This document shows, piece after piece, positions 1 through 8,953 of a stretch of 40,257 nucleotides of DNA. The stretch lies in NCBI GenBank assembly GCA_902764575.1, contig CACWWI010000005.1, positions 1-40,257 of the forward strand, given 5' to 3'. Source of the stretch: an uncultured Coriobacteriaceae bacterium. Lineage in GTDB: Bacteria > Actinomycetota > Coriobacteriia > Coriobacteriales > Eggerthellaceae. The position numbers and the translations under genes are program-made. The stretch's first letter is position 1; every line of letters begins with the position of its first letter. The notes beneath the pieces are model-generated. The model searched no databases. It was not told the origin of the DNA and saw nothing but the letters and a program-made list of their open reading frames with translations.

Positions 1-771
1 AAGTCTCTTCGCAGCCGAGCATGCGTCGCACCGATATGGGCAGGTTCGCGAACACAGGAGCATCAATATCGGGATGAACAGCAGCCACCGCCTCGGCAAC
101 GAGCATGGAGGCGGCGACGGAAGGAGACGTGTTGTTCGCTTTCACAAACGACATGAAGCCTTCCGAGTCTATCCGCAAGCCCCAGTCGCTCAGCTCGTTG
201 CTACGGGAGGGCGAAAGCTCGGGTAGGTGGTAGGGCGTTCCCTGCGGCTGCCTGTTGGGCATCTCGAAGCCCGGGCTCACCTCGTAGGTGCTCGATATCG
301 GATCGAATTCCTCCGCCTCGGACATGGCGCCCGCGTCGGTGCGAATCCCGCAGGGGTCGTATTCCTTGCCGTCGCGCATGCAGTAGTAGTGATAGAGCAC
401 CGACTCCGCGAACATGTCAATGCCCTGTGGTACATAGTGAAAGTCGTGACCTTGCCATCGCAGGTGAGGTCGAGCATGTGGTAGTTGGTCTCGCGCCCTC
501 CCACGGGGCGCAGCCATATCCCGCGGCCCACCTCCATGGGAAGCGGGTTGGCGGCATAGTACACGGCACCGCCCTCGATCTGCAGGGTGTCGGAAAGGTA
601 GGGCATGCGCGCAATCGTGCGGTCGAGCGCCTTTTGCAGAAGGTCGGCGTCCACCTCGTCTTTGTGGGTGAACTCCACCACGTAAACGGGAATGTCTACT
701 GGAAGAAAAACATAAGGAGAGGATGAGAGAGCCAGCTCCTTCTTTTCAAATACCGGGCGTGCGTCGCTCAT
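1..771 (-). pseudogene. HXXXD-type acyltransferase (condensation/alcohol-acetyltransferase-like), frameshifted, partial
   Basis: The gene starts at the ATG at 771 and runs off the left edge. The first ~115 residues resemble the N-terminal half of condensation-domain-like acyltransferases (text such as RTIARMPYLSDTLQ). The frame then breaks at about 422-427. Adding one G in the run there restores a continuous reading to base 1 (VLYHYYCMRDGKEYDPCG ... FANLPISVRRMLG). The restored frame reads MYHRGIDMFAE, so the break falls inside the catalytic HXXXD motif (HRGID). Without repair the protein stops at 277 after 164 residues. The gene lies 36 bases after the AMP-ligase gene on the same strand, so they are probably co-transcribed, with the ligase supplying an activated acyl group. 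Either a recent pseudogene or a one-base sequence error; substrate unknown. Confidence 0.72.
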
Positions 772-807
772 GGTTTCAAGTTCCTTTCGTTTGGAATGGC
801 CGAGCCG

Positions 808-2847
808 CTACGGCAAGGCCTTAAGTGCTTTGTCGAATTCCTCCCACTTCTCGGCAGCCTCTTTGTCCCGCACCAGAAAACCCTTTACGTTCAAATCGCC
901 ATCGTAGAGGAAGTCCATGCAGTACTCGGGCTTCCCCCCGCGCCTCTCGGTATGGAAGTTGTCAACCGAGCCCAAGATGATGCGCGCGCTCGTGGAGGTG
1001 TCTTTGCGCTTATCGATGACGTATTCGGCGCCATCGTCGCTAAAGGACACGCGTAGCCACTCCGACATGAGCGCGATGCGCACGCGGATATCGCCCGCGC
1101 CCGAATAGGCGTACATGATGCGCTCGATGAGCATTTCCTCCACCGCGAGCCGAATTCTTGCCGCCCGATTGCGCTTGTATCCGATATTGCTGGCCAAATC
1201 GCTGACGAGCGACGTTACCGGCCCGATTGCGTAACTCGAATTCTTCACGGTGATCTCGAACACCGTAATGCCACCCGCGAGCTCTTCGTCCACCTCGATT
1301 TCGAGCAGCTTCCCAAGCATGCTCATGTACAGGGCGCGTTGGTCGATCTTCCCGTTGACGTTGAGGGGAAATTCGCTATAGGAGAAGATGTGCGCGGGCA
1401 CCTTGTAACGGGGCATGCGAGTGCGCAGGGCCTCGAGTATGCGCCCTTCGTCAAACGGCGCGCTCCCATGGGTTTTCACGCAAGCCTCGACGCTCTCGCC
1501 GAAGATGGCGTGCGGTGCGCCCATGACCTTGGCATCCTCCACGCCCTCGATGGAGGTGAGCTCCGCTTCGATCTCGGCCGGGGAAATGTTCTCGCCGCCG
1601 CGGATGATGACGTCCTTGATTCGCCCGGCTAGATACAGGTATCCATCAGGGTCCAAAAGCCCCAGGTCTCCGGTGTGCAGCCAGCCGTCCGCATCGATGG
1701 CTTGCTCGTCGGTGGACAGTCCCTCATAGCCGTTCATGAGGCAAATGCCGCGCGCCAAGACTTCGCCCACTTCGCCGGTTGGCAAAGTGGAGCCGTTCAA
1801 GTCCGCGATGCGCAACTCGACGCCATCCACGGCGCGCCCGACCGTATTCGCGCGCAGCTCAACGAGGTCGGAAGGGTGCACCATGGTAAGCGGCGCGCCC
1901 TCGCTCTGGCCGTACATGTTGATGAAGGTGGCGTTCGCGAAATCGAGTTCGAGGCGCATCATCTGCACCGGCGTGGACATGCCGCCGGCGATAAGGCATG
2001 TGCGCAGATGGGGCGCGACCTTTTCGCCAAATCCATCGGCGTCTACCAGGCCTTGGTAAACGGCGCCGACCGCGGCCATGTCGCTCACCTGGTTTTCGCC
2101 CACAAGGGGCACGAGCGCATCGGCCCGATAGCTGGCGGGTAGGCACACCACAGAGCCCAGTATGAGGTAAACGAAGCTGGCGAGCAGGCCCAGGATGTGG
2201 AAGAGCGGTACCGCGATGCAGGCAGAACCGCCCATCGTTCCCTCGAGGCCCGCTATAAGGGCTCGCGCGTCGGCGGTGAGAGCTCGCTGGGAGATGCACA
2301 CGGCCTTGGGGGCCGACGTCGTGCCGCTCGTGAAGATGATGAATGCGGTATCGCCTTCCTCGTTTGGCTGGCGCTGCTCGGCGAGGGCTTCCGCTTTGGA
2401 AAAGGTGCTTGCGAGGTCGCAGGCGTCGCCCCTTGCGTCCACGCAGCGGGAATGCTCGATGCCCGCTGCATTGGCAAGCGCCTCCATCGCGTCGTCGCGG
2501 CGCTTGGTCTGGCCGTTGTCGCCGCATATGAGAAAGCGCGCATTCGCCTTCTTTAGCAGCTCGGCCGCATCGCCGACATCCATGCTGTAGTTGACCAGCA
2601 GCGCAACGCCGCCAGCGCGCACGATGGCGAAGAAGGCCACGAGCCAGTTCGCTGAGTTGTATCCCCAAAGCGCCACGCGGTCGCCCTTGGCCAGGCCCAT
2701 GTCGTGCAGGCGCGCAGCAAATCCGGCCACGGCGGCGCGAAACTCGCCATACGTGACGGAGCCTCGCGAATCAACGATAGCCGTGGCGTCGTCTAGCCCC
2801 CGGGTTAGCATCTCAGAAAATAGCATGCACCAATACCAGCCTTCCAA
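808..2847 (-). CDS. Acyl-AMP ligase fused to a GHKL/anti-sigma-factor-like ATPase domain
   Basis: Residues ~10-505 form an ANL-family adenylation enzyme that activates a carboxylate with ATP. Visible motifs are the P-loop TSGTT (173-177), YGQSEG (312-317), HTGD (391-394), GRIKDVIIRGGENIS (408-422) and NGK with the catalytic Lys at 500. Residues ~515-650 are a second domain resembling the HATPase of RsbW/SpoIIAB-type anti-sigma kinases, with a G1-like FSDDG at 602-606. Its N-box reads EEMLIER, so the usual Mg-binding Asn is replaced by Glu and kinase activity is doubtful. The TTG at 2847 has GAGGT nine bases upstream; the ATG at 2826 is an alternative. No carrier-protein domain is fused. The acid substrate cannot be told from sequence. 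Confidence 0.85.
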   Translation of the reverse strand: MEGWYWCMLFSEMLTRGLDDATAIVDSRGSVTYGEFRAAVAGFAARLHDMGLAKGDRVALWGYNSANWLVAFFAIVRAGGVALLVNYSMDVGDAAELLKKANARFLICGDNGQTKRRDDAMEALANAAGIEHSRCVDARGDACDLASTFSKAEALAEQRQPNEEGDTAFIIFTSGTTSAPKAVCISQRALTADARALIAGLEGTMGGSACIAVPLFHILGLLASFVYLILGSVVCLPASYRADALVPLVGENQVSDMAAVGAVYQGLVDADGFGEKVAPHLRTCLIAGGMSTPVQMMRLELDFANATFINMYGQSEGAPLTMVHPSDLVELRANTVGRAVDGVELRIADLNGSTLPTGEVGEVLARGICLMNGYEGLSTDEQAIDADGWLHTGDLGLLDPDGYLYLAGRIKDVIIRGGENISPAEIEAELTSIEGVEDAKVMGAPHAIFGESVEACVKTHGSAPFDEGRILEALRTRMPRYKVPAHIFSYSEFPLNVNGKIDQRALYMSMLGKLLEIEVDEELAGGITVFEITVKNSSYAIGPVTSLVSDLASNIGYKRNRAARIRLAVEEMLIERIMYAYSGAGDIRVRIALMSEWLRVSFSDDGAEYVIDKRKDTSTSARIILGSVDNFHTERRGGKPEYCMDFLYDGDLNVKGFLVRDKEAAEKWEEFDKALKALP

Positions 2848-2947
2848 AGGCGCGCTACCTCACCATGAGCAAATTGTACCTGCTATTTACTAGAGTCCAA
2901 AGGCCAAATGAGGGATCGAAGGAGGATTGGCCCGTAACGCTGCCCGG

Positions 2948-3829
2948 TTAGCCAAGGTCGAGCTCTTCCAGGGAGAAGCGGGCGCACACGTTCTCCTCGC
3001 TTGCGATGGTGGACGCCGCGAGCCTTGCGCCGATCGCGCAGGATTCCTCCAGGCCCTTGCCGTAGGTGAGGCCGATTGCCACCCCGGCGAAGAACGAGTC
3101 TCCCGCCCCGGTGGTGTCGACCACCTCCACCACGTGCGCGGGGCAGCAGCCGCTCACGCCGTCCATCTGGGCGAAGACGGAGCCCTGCGCGCCCATGGTC
3201 ACCACCATGCTGCGAAGGCCGATCTGCGCGAGCTTCCCGGGAAGGGCGGCCCGCACCTCCTCGGGCGGCGCGTCGTCGAGATGCGCTTGGAACAGCACGC
3301 CCGCCTCCTGCTGGTTGCACACGAGGCACGAGACCTTCCCCAGAAGGTCGCGCCGCTCGCAGGCGATCGCTATGTTCGACACCGGCGTGTAGACCGCTTT
3401 GCCGTGCCGCTGCGCGAGGTCGAGGACCCGCTCGAGGATGGGCGCGTCGATGTCGAAGTCGATGCAGACGCTGCTCGCCTGCGAGATTATCTCGTCGCCC
3501 CGGTCGACGAGGATGCGCTCGATCCCGCTGGTGTCGGGGCGCCGCGATATCGACGCCACCACATCGCCGGCCTCGTCGAAGATGGCGAGCCACATTCCCA
3601 GCCCGCCTTCGGCGCGGCCGATGTAGCTGGTGTTGCAGCCGCGCTGCGCAAGCCTGCCAACAATATCGTCCGACAGCCCGCTCTCGTCGACCACGCTCAC
3701 GAACGCGGGCGCCAGCCCGACGTTCGCGATGTCCTCGGCGATATTGCGGGCCACGCCGCCATGCACCTCGATAACACGGCCGGCATTCCTGCCCGCCGGG
3801 ACGTACTTCCCGTGCGGATGCCCTTTCAC
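2948..3829 (-). CDS. PfkB-family sugar/nucleoside kinase, 5'-truncated
   Basis: A ribokinase-fold kinase that would transfer phosphate from ATP to a sugar or nucleoside. The C-terminal signature DTTGAGDSF carries the catalytic Asp and anion hole, and an N-terminal GGVARNIAEDIANVG sugar-binding segment is present. The only start is GTG at 3829 and no ribosome-binding site precedes it. Family-like sequence (VIGTTFVDV) continues in frame upstream to about 3850 with no start codon, so about ten N-terminal residues with the first beta-strand and the true start have been lost. At that point the sequence changes to the surface-protein remnant on the other strand. This may be a pseudogene despite an otherwise intact frame. 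The nearest relatives I recall are ribokinase-like proteins with VDVKG near the N terminus; substrate unknown. Confidence 0.75.
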   Translation of the reverse strand: MKGHPHGKYVPAGRNAGRVIEVHGGVARNIAEDIANVGLAPAFVSVVDESGLSDDIVGRLAQRGCNTSYIGRAEGGLGMWLAIFDEAGDVVASISRRPDTSGIERILVDRGDEIISQASSVCIDFDIDAPILERVLDLAQRHGKAVYTPVSNIAIACERRDLLGKVSCLVCNQQEAGVLFQAHLDDAPPEEVRAALPGKLAQIGLRSMVVTMGAQGSVFAQMDGVSGCCPAHVVEVVDTTGAGDSFFAGVAIGLTYGKGLEESCAIGARLAASTIASEENVCARFSLEELDLG

Positions 3830-3852
3830 GTCGACGAACGTGGTGCCTATGA

Positions 3853-4050
3853 CGCTCCATCGATTCCGACTGGGAAGCCATTTACGTCTTAGGCGAAAAT
3901 AACAGCAACGTCAACATCACTGCCAAAGATGTCACGGCAAATGACAGCGTTGTGGACATCAAGGCGTACGAGGGCACGACCGCTCGGGTCGACGTCGATA
4001 GCGTCACGTCCACGAGTGGTGGTGGCACTGGCGTTGTAATGTCTGTCGCG
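3853..4050 (+). pseudogene. Remnant of a repetitive beta-rich surface protein
   Basis: A plus-strand frame without a start codon reads WEAIYVLGENNSNVNITAKD, then DVTANDSVVDIKAYEGTTARVDVDSV and a Ser/Gly-rich tail. The alternating Asn/Thr/Val pattern is typical of parallel beta-helix or adhesin repeats. The frame opens after a TGA at 3850-3852 and closes at 4096-4098 inside a palindrome. Nothing comparable flanks it, and it opposes the strand of its neighbours, so it looks like the leftover end of a larger gene whose other part was removed by a rearrangement that also truncated the adjacent kinase gene. Confidence 0.45.
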
Positions 4051-4085
4051 CTTCGCGCTCTTGATGTATGCGCCCTTACGGGCGC

Positions 4086-4108
4086 GGGCGCTCGGTGAGC
4101 GCCCCTAC
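4086..4108 (-). repeat. REP-like palindrome with GTAG foot
   Basis: Perfect 8-bp stem GGGCGCTC / GAGCGCCC with a 3-base loop, followed by CTAC, which reads GTAG at the 5' foot on the minus strand. The TAG of this foot supplies the stop codon (4105-4107) of the exporter gene. Two near-identical palindromes occur at 35435-35565. Established knowledge: REP hairpins mobilised by RAYT transposases carry a GTAG-type tetranucleotide at the foot. Confidence 0.7.
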
Positions 4109-6309
4109 AGGCGACCTGCGGGCTCGTTGGAGTCGAGCATCTGGCGTTTCACGAGCTCGGTGAACAAGCCGCCTTTCGCCAGCAGCTCGTCGTAGGTGCC
4201 CTCCTCGGCTATGCGCCCGCCGTCGACCACGAGGATTCGGTCGCAATGGCGGATGGTCGATAGGCGGTGCGCGACCACCAAGCGCGTGCAGGCGAGCGCG
4301 TCGAGCGAGTCGCTCACGTGCTTCTGCGTCTTGTTGTCCAGCGCGCTCGTGGCCTCGTCGAGAAGCAGGATGCGCCTACCCCCGCACACGGCGCGTGCGA
4401 TCAGCAGCCTCTGTCGCTGCCCGCCCGACACGCCGCCCGAGCTTTCGGAGACCAGGGTCTGCATGCCCTGGGGCATCTTGCGGATATCCTCGGCGATGCC
4501 CGCCACCTCGGCGGCTGCCCAGGCGTCGTCGATGGTCGCGCCGGGCGTCGAGAGGGTGATGTTGCTCGCCATGTCGCCCATGAAGAGCTTCCCGTCCTGG
4601 AGCACCGTGCCGATTTGCCGGCGCAAGCTCCGCAGATCCACGCTCTGCACGTCGTGGGACCCGTAGAATATGCTGCCGCTGTCGGGCACCTCGAAGCCGA
4701 GCAGCAGGCGCAGGATGGTCGACTTCCCGCAGCCGCTCTTGCCGACGAGCGCCACATACTCGCCGGGCCGCACCGTGAACGACAGGTCACGCAGGATGGT
4801 GGGCCCGCCTTCGCCGTAGCTGAACGTCACGTTCGACACCTCGATGCCGCCGGTGAGCGACTCCACGCTCGGCTTGCCCTCATCGGCCTCAGGCGCCGTC
4901 TCCAGGATCGGCGCCAGAAGCTCCAGCAGCGGCTTCACCTCCGCGGTTTGACCCGCGATCGCGGCGAACTCCATGATAGCGAAGCTGACTTGGCCGTATG
5001 CCGCGTTGAAAGCCATGAAGTCGGCGACGCCCACACCCGTTTTCGCGGCAAGGTAATAGACGAGCACGTTGCCGAGGAGGGCCGCGAACGCGACGAGCGC
5101 CGGCAGCGCGCGCAGGGCGGTGGGACGGTTGTAGGCGAGCTCCGCGTACTCCGAATAGGACCTGGCCCATCGGGCGAAGGCCCTCTTCTCAGCGCCGGCC
5201 AGCTTGATCTTCGGCACGCCGTTCAAAAGCGCGGTCACGAGGCCTGACAGTTTGGAGTTCGCCTGCTTGGCTTTCTTCTCGTAGCCCATGGTGGCGTATG
5301 TGATGGAAACCGTGAGCGCCGCCTGCACGGCGACGATGATGAACGCCGGCGCCGCCAACGCGGGCGCGAAGGCCGCGATCTGCACGATGTAGAGGAGCGC
5401 GAACAGCGCCGTGAGCCCTGATCCGAAGACGGCCGTGATCATCTTCTGGACCAGCAGGTACACGTTGCCGACCCGGTTTGCCAGGTTGCCCGACGAGAAC
5501 CGCTTGAAGAACGTCGCGGGCAACGAGAGCACGCGCGAGAAGATCGCCGCCTCGGTGACCACTTCCGCCTTCGCAGCCATGCTCGCCGTGACCAGGTTGC
5601 GGCATATGGTCGTGAGCACGCCGCACACGGTGGCACCCAGCAGCAACGCGGCCACGGGCCCGATCAGCCCAATCTGGCCCGAAGGCGCCACCAGCCCGAA
5701 GGCGACCTTGTTCGCCCAGGCGGGCGCCAGTCCGACGAGCGTCACGATGAGGGCCGCCACGATGACGATCGCGAAGTCGTGGCGGTCAAACGACCCGAAG
5801 ATGAACGACACGAGGTCGCGAACCGTTAGCGGCTTGGCGGGCAGGGGCTTATAGAACAGGAGGGCCTCCTCGCGGATGCGCTGCGCGACGGAAGCCGTAA
5901 CCTTCGTCTTTCGTCCCGTCGAAGGGTCCGTGTAATAGTAGCCGGAAAGGCCTCGGGGCAGCAGGGCGATGGCCTGACCCGTGTCGAGGTGCGCGAGCAT
6001 CGCGCCGTATGTCCGCTTGTGCCAGTTTCCTTTCAGCCGTACCGCACGGCGCATGGTCGACGAGGGGCGGCAGAGCCAATCCAGGCGCTCGTCGGTGCCT
6101 TCCACGCCGTCTGGGATGACGCCAGGCTCGGCTTCCAGGTACTTCAGGCAAGTTTTCGCCGCCTTGCCGACTTGCCATTCGTCGTCAGAGAACGCGGCGC
6201 GCCGTTGCGAGTCCGACACGCTGCGGGCGAGCTGCAGGTAAGCCTGCTCCTCCATGGCGTCGTCCAGCCTCGCCCGGGCCTCGATTTGCGATTCCGTCCA
6301 TCTAGTCAT
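4105..6309 (-). CDS. NHLM-type bacteriocin export ABC transporter, ATP-binding/permease subunit without peptidase
   Basis: Inner-membrane exporter half-transporter of 734 residues. The first ~170 residues form the cytoplasmic N-terminal domain typical of the second ABC protein of NHLM systems (GNWHKRTYGAMLAHLDTGQ; FYKPLPAKPLTVRDL). About five to six hydrophobic membrane segments follow, then an ATPase with Walker A GKSGCGKST, signature SGGQRQR, Walker B ILLLDEATSALD and switch His in VVAHRLST. The ATG at 6309 overlaps the end of the upstream ABC gene by eight bases (ATGACTAG), indicating translational coupling; longer starts are less likely. It probably pairs with the C39-ABC protein to export a peptide. 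The stop codon lies within a REP-like palindrome. Confidence 0.88.
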   Translation of the reverse strand: MTRWTESQIEARARLDDAMEEQAYLQLARSVSDSQRRAAFSDDEWQVGKAAKTCLKYLEAEPGVIPDGVEGTDERLDWLCRPSSTMRRAVRLKGNWHKRTYGAMLAHLDTGQAIALLPRGLSGYYYTDPSTGRKTKVTASVAQRIREEALLFYKPLPAKPLTVRDLVSFIFGSFDRHDFAIVIVAALIVTLVGLAPAWANKVAFGLVAPSGQIGLIGPVAALLLGATVCGVLTTICRNLVTASMAAKAEVVTEAAIFSRVLSLPATFFKRFSSGNLANRVGNVYLLVQKMITAVFGSGLTALFALLYIVQIAAFAPALAAPAFIIVAVQAALTVSITYATMGYEKKAKQANSKLSGLVTALLNGVPKIKLAGAEKRAFARWARSYSEYAELAYNRPTALRALPALVAFAALLGNVLVYYLAAKTGVGVADFMAFNAAYGQVSFAIMEFAAIAGQTAEVKPLLELLAPILETAPEADEGKPSVESLTGGIEVSNVTFSYGEGGPTILRDLSFTVRPGEYVALVGKSGCGKSTILRLLLGFEVPDSGSIFYGSHDVQSVDLRSLRRQIGTVLQDGKLFMGDMASNITLSTPGATIDDAWAAAEVAGIAEDIRKMPQGMQTLVSESSGGVSGGQRQRLLIARAVCGGRRILLLDEATSALDNKTQKHVSDSLDALACTRLVVAHRLSTIRHCDRILVVDGGRIAEEGTYDELLAKGGLFTELVKRQMLDSNEPAGRL

Positions 6310-8461
6310 TGCGCACCAGCTCCGCATAGGCGCCGTCTCTGGCCATGAGCTCGGCATGCGTCCCGCGTTCGACCACCTTGCCGTAGTCGAGCACTATGAT
6401 CTCGTCGCAGTCGCGGATGGTTGATAGGCGGTGCGCCACCACGATGCACGTGGCGCCGCGGTCGCGGATGCGCCGGATGACCTCGACCTCGGTTTGGGCG
6501 TCGAGCGCGCTCGTAGCCTCGTCCAGGATGATGATGGTAGGGTCGACCGTGAGCGCCCGCGCGATTTCCATGCGCTGCAATTGGCCGCCCGAGAAGTTGC
6601 GGCCGCGCGGCGCGACCACGGACTGGTACCCGCCCTCGCGCGCTGCGATGTCCTGGTGGATCCCCGCGTCGCGGCAAGCAAGCATGACCTCGAACTCCTC
6701 GATGGACGAGTCCCACAGCGTGACATTGTCGTGCACCGTGTCGTTGAAGGTGACGATATCCTGGTCGACGACGGATAGCGACCCGCGCAGGAGGGGGCGC
6801 GGCACCTGGCCCAGAGGAATTCCGTCGAACTCAACCGACCCCGACCAGGGAACGTAGAGACCCGACACGAGCTTCGCAATGGTAGACTTGCCGCTTCCCG
6901 ACCCGCCCACGAGGGCAACCCACTGACCGGGCTCCAGGTGAAGGTCAAAGCCCTCGATGAGCGGCGGCTCGAGCGGAGAGTAGCCGAACGTGAGGCCTTT
7001 CAGGTCAATGCGGCCGCTCAGCTTCTTGTGTCCGACGCCTTCCGCCTCGGGCGCCTCCTCGACATCCTCCGCAACATCGGTCGGGTAGCGCATGACGTCC
7101 TCGATGCGCTCCATCTTCGTGCGCATCTCCTGCACCGTCTGGCCGAGGACGATTATCTGATTCATCGGCGCCATGAACGCGGTGAGGAAACCCGTGAAAG
7201 CCAGCAGGGCCCCCGGCGTGAAGTCGCCCTTCACGATGAGCCATATCCCCAGCACCAAAACGACGATGTTGGCGAGCTTAGTGATGGCCTGGGGTATCGT
7301 GCCCAGGTACTCGTTGACCAGGGTCGTGTCCGCCGCGATGTCGTAATTGGCCGCCTGGTAGCCCGACCACCGGCTGAAGAAAGTGGATTCGGCGCCGGCG
7401 GCCTTTATGGTCTCGATCATCTCCATGCCGTTGACCGTCGTGGAATAGAGCCTGCCCGACGCGCTTGCGCTGGCGCGCATGAGATTGAGGCGCTTGTTCG
7501 ACACATACCGCGCCACCAGGATGCTCGCCGCCATGGATAGCACGCCCACCATGGTCAAAAGGATGCTGTAGTCCAGCATGATGGCCAGGTAGAGCACCAG
7601 CAGGACCGCGTTTATCAGGATGGGCGCCAGCTGCCCGACGAGCGTGGCCGCCACCCTCTCGTTGTCGGATTGGCGCATCTGCAGGTCGCCGACCATCCGC
7701 TGCGCGTAGAACCCGACGGGCAGGCGCAGCAGGTGGTTCATGAACCGAGCAGACGACACGACGGCCGACTTGCCCTGGATGCTCACCAGGTAGTGGGCGT
7801 TGAGCACCGAGGCGGCTCCCGACACGAGCGCGAGGACGAGCATGAGCAATGCCAGGTTGTCTATCCACCCCGGGCTCTCGCCGCTCAAGATGCGGTCCAT
7901 GAACACCTGGCCGAGCGACGTGGTCGCGATCGCCACGACCGAGACGACGGCGGCGGTCAGCATGACGAACGCGATGCTGGATTTCAATCCCGAAAGCCGC
8001 TTGAGCGCGAACTGCAGCGTGTTCGGCTCTTCTCCGCCCGGCTCGAAGGCGTCGGTCTTCCGGAACAGCAGGGCGGCCCCGTCGTAGGACTCCTCGAATT
8101 CCGCCAACGTGACCTTGGTTTGCCCGTGCGCGGGGTCGTTGAGGTGTACGTGGCCTCCCCGGAAGCCGGCCACCACGACGAAACCGCTCTGCTTCCAAAG
8201 CGCGATGCAGGGCAGCGTCTCCTCGTTCACGAGCTCGGCCGCGCCGATTTGCGCAGACTCGGCGGACAGACCGTAAGCGCGCGCGGCCCTGAGCACGTTT
8301 TCGGCCTTCACGCCGTCGCGCGACACTCCGCAGTCCGCCCGCAGCTTCTCGAGCGGCACCCAGCGGCCGTGATATGCCAGAATCATAGCGAGACAGGCGG
8401 CGCCGCACTCGAGCGCCTCCATCTGCATGACCTGCGGAACTTTTACGACTCCCCTAGCCAT
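6302..8461 (-). CDS. NHLM-type bacteriocin export ABC transporter with C39 peptidase-like domain (catalytic His apparently lost)
   Basis: A 719-residue exporter with an N-terminal C39 domain (1-140), a membrane domain of about six segments (~160-450) and an ATPase with Walker A GGSGSGKST, signature FSGGQLQR and Walker B IIILDEATSALD. C39 members cleave double-glycine leaders using Cys, His and Asp. Here the oxyanion Gln (Q13) and Cys (C19, in LECGAAC) are present and the Asp is in NDPA (D109). The position where relatives have His in HFVVV reads SGFVVVAGF, with Gly at 93. The domain may therefore bind a leader without cutting it, as in the C39-like domain of HlyB-type exporters. It starts at ATG 8461, 15 bases after the membrane-fusion gene. 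Confidence 0.88.
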   Translation of the reverse strand: MARGVVKVPQVMQMEALECGAACLAMILAYHGRWVPLEKLRADCGVSRDGVKAENVLRAARAYGLSAESAQIGAAELVNEETLPCIALWKQSGFVVVAGFRGGHVHLNDPAHGQTKVTLAEFEESYDGAALLFRKTDAFEPGGEEPNTLQFALKRLSGLKSSIAFVMLTAAVVSVVAIATTSLGQVFMDRILSGESPGWIDNLALLMLVLALVSGAASVLNAHYLVSIQGKSAVVSSARFMNHLLRLPVGFYAQRMVGDLQMRQSDNERVAATLVGQLAPILINAVLLVLYLAIMLDYSILLTMVGVLSMAASILVARYVSNKRLNLMRASASASGRLYSTTVNGMEMIETIKAAGAESTFFSRWSGYQAANYDIAADTTLVNEYLGTIPQAITKLANIVVLVLGIWLIVKGDFTPGALLAFTGFLTAFMAPMNQIIVLGQTVQEMRTKMERIEDVMRYPTDVAEDVEEAPEAEGVGHKKLSGRIDLKGLTFGYSPLEPPLIEGFDLHLEPGQWVALVGGSGSGKSTIAKLVSGLYVPWSGSVEFDGIPLGQVPRPLLRGSLSVVDQDIVTFNDTVHDNVTLWDSSIEEFEVMLACRDAGIHQDIAAREGGYQSVVAPRGRNFSGGQLQRMEIARALTVDPTIIILDEATSALDAQTEVEVIRRIRDRGATCIVVAHRLSTIRDCDEIIVLDYGKVVERGTHAELMARDGAYAELVRND

Positions 8462-8476
8462 GGTTGCGCGGCTTCC

Positions 8477-8953
8477 CTATCTCCCTAGCAGCAAGCGTAT
8501 CGGCGCGAGCCTCTCCACCGTGATCTCCATGGAAAGCGGCACGCCCTCGGGCAGCCCGGACGTATCGTCCTCGAAGGTCACCGGATAGGCCCAGTTATCC
8601 TTCATCAGCGCTTCGGCCAAGTAATCGCCGGGCACGATCTCGCCCGCTTCGGCGCGCGAGACCGGCAAGGTCGATATGCTGCTGACTTTCAGGGTCACTC
8701 CCTCGATGCCGAGAGCTTCGCCATCGATGTCGGCCTTATCGCCCACATGCATCTTCACGACGTCTTCTTCAGAAAGGAAGCATATCGCCCGCCCGTCGAC
8801 GACGGCGGCCGTCGTGGGCACCCGAGTCGCGATGGTCCCGAATACGGCCCAGGCCAGAAGGCCTGCGAGCAGCACGACGAAGGCAACGAGCGCCACCCAT
8901 GCGCTCGGAGGCGTAACGCGCACGCATTTCTCGAGTTCGTCTGCGCTATGCAT
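8477..8953 (-). CDS. Short HlyD-like membrane-fusion/secretion protein of the NHLM exporter
   Basis: Begins with HSADELEKCVRVTPPSAW, a prefix typical of NHLM secretion proteins, followed by one hydrophobic helix (VALVAFVVLLAGLLAWAVFG) and an extracytoplasmic beta-rich domain of ~110 residues. It lacks the long coiled-coil hairpin of full HlyD proteins, as expected for single-membrane bacteria. It probably forms the outer part of the ABC exporter encoded next. The ATG at 8953 overlaps the upstream stop by eight bases (ATGCATAG), the same junction type as between the two ABC genes. Longer starts at 8980 (with GGGAAG upstream) and 9001 are possible. Confidence 0.75.
   Translation of the reverse strand: MHSADELEKCVRVTPPSAWVALVAFVVLLAGLLAWAVFGTIATRVPTTAAVVDGRAICFLSEEDVVKMHVGDKADIDGEALGIEGVTLKVSSISTLPVSRAEAGEIVPGDYLAEALMKDNWAYPVTFEDDTSGLPEGVPLSMEITVERLAPIRLLLGR

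Noticed and set aside
227-484. Plus-strand frame opposite the acyltransferase gene
   Set aside because: Antisense shadow of a GC-rich gene; no ribosome-binding site and protein text without family features.
2883-3881. 332-codon minus-strand frame overlapping the PfkB gene
   Set aside because: Arg-rich out-of-frame shadow; the kinase frame carries all family motifs.
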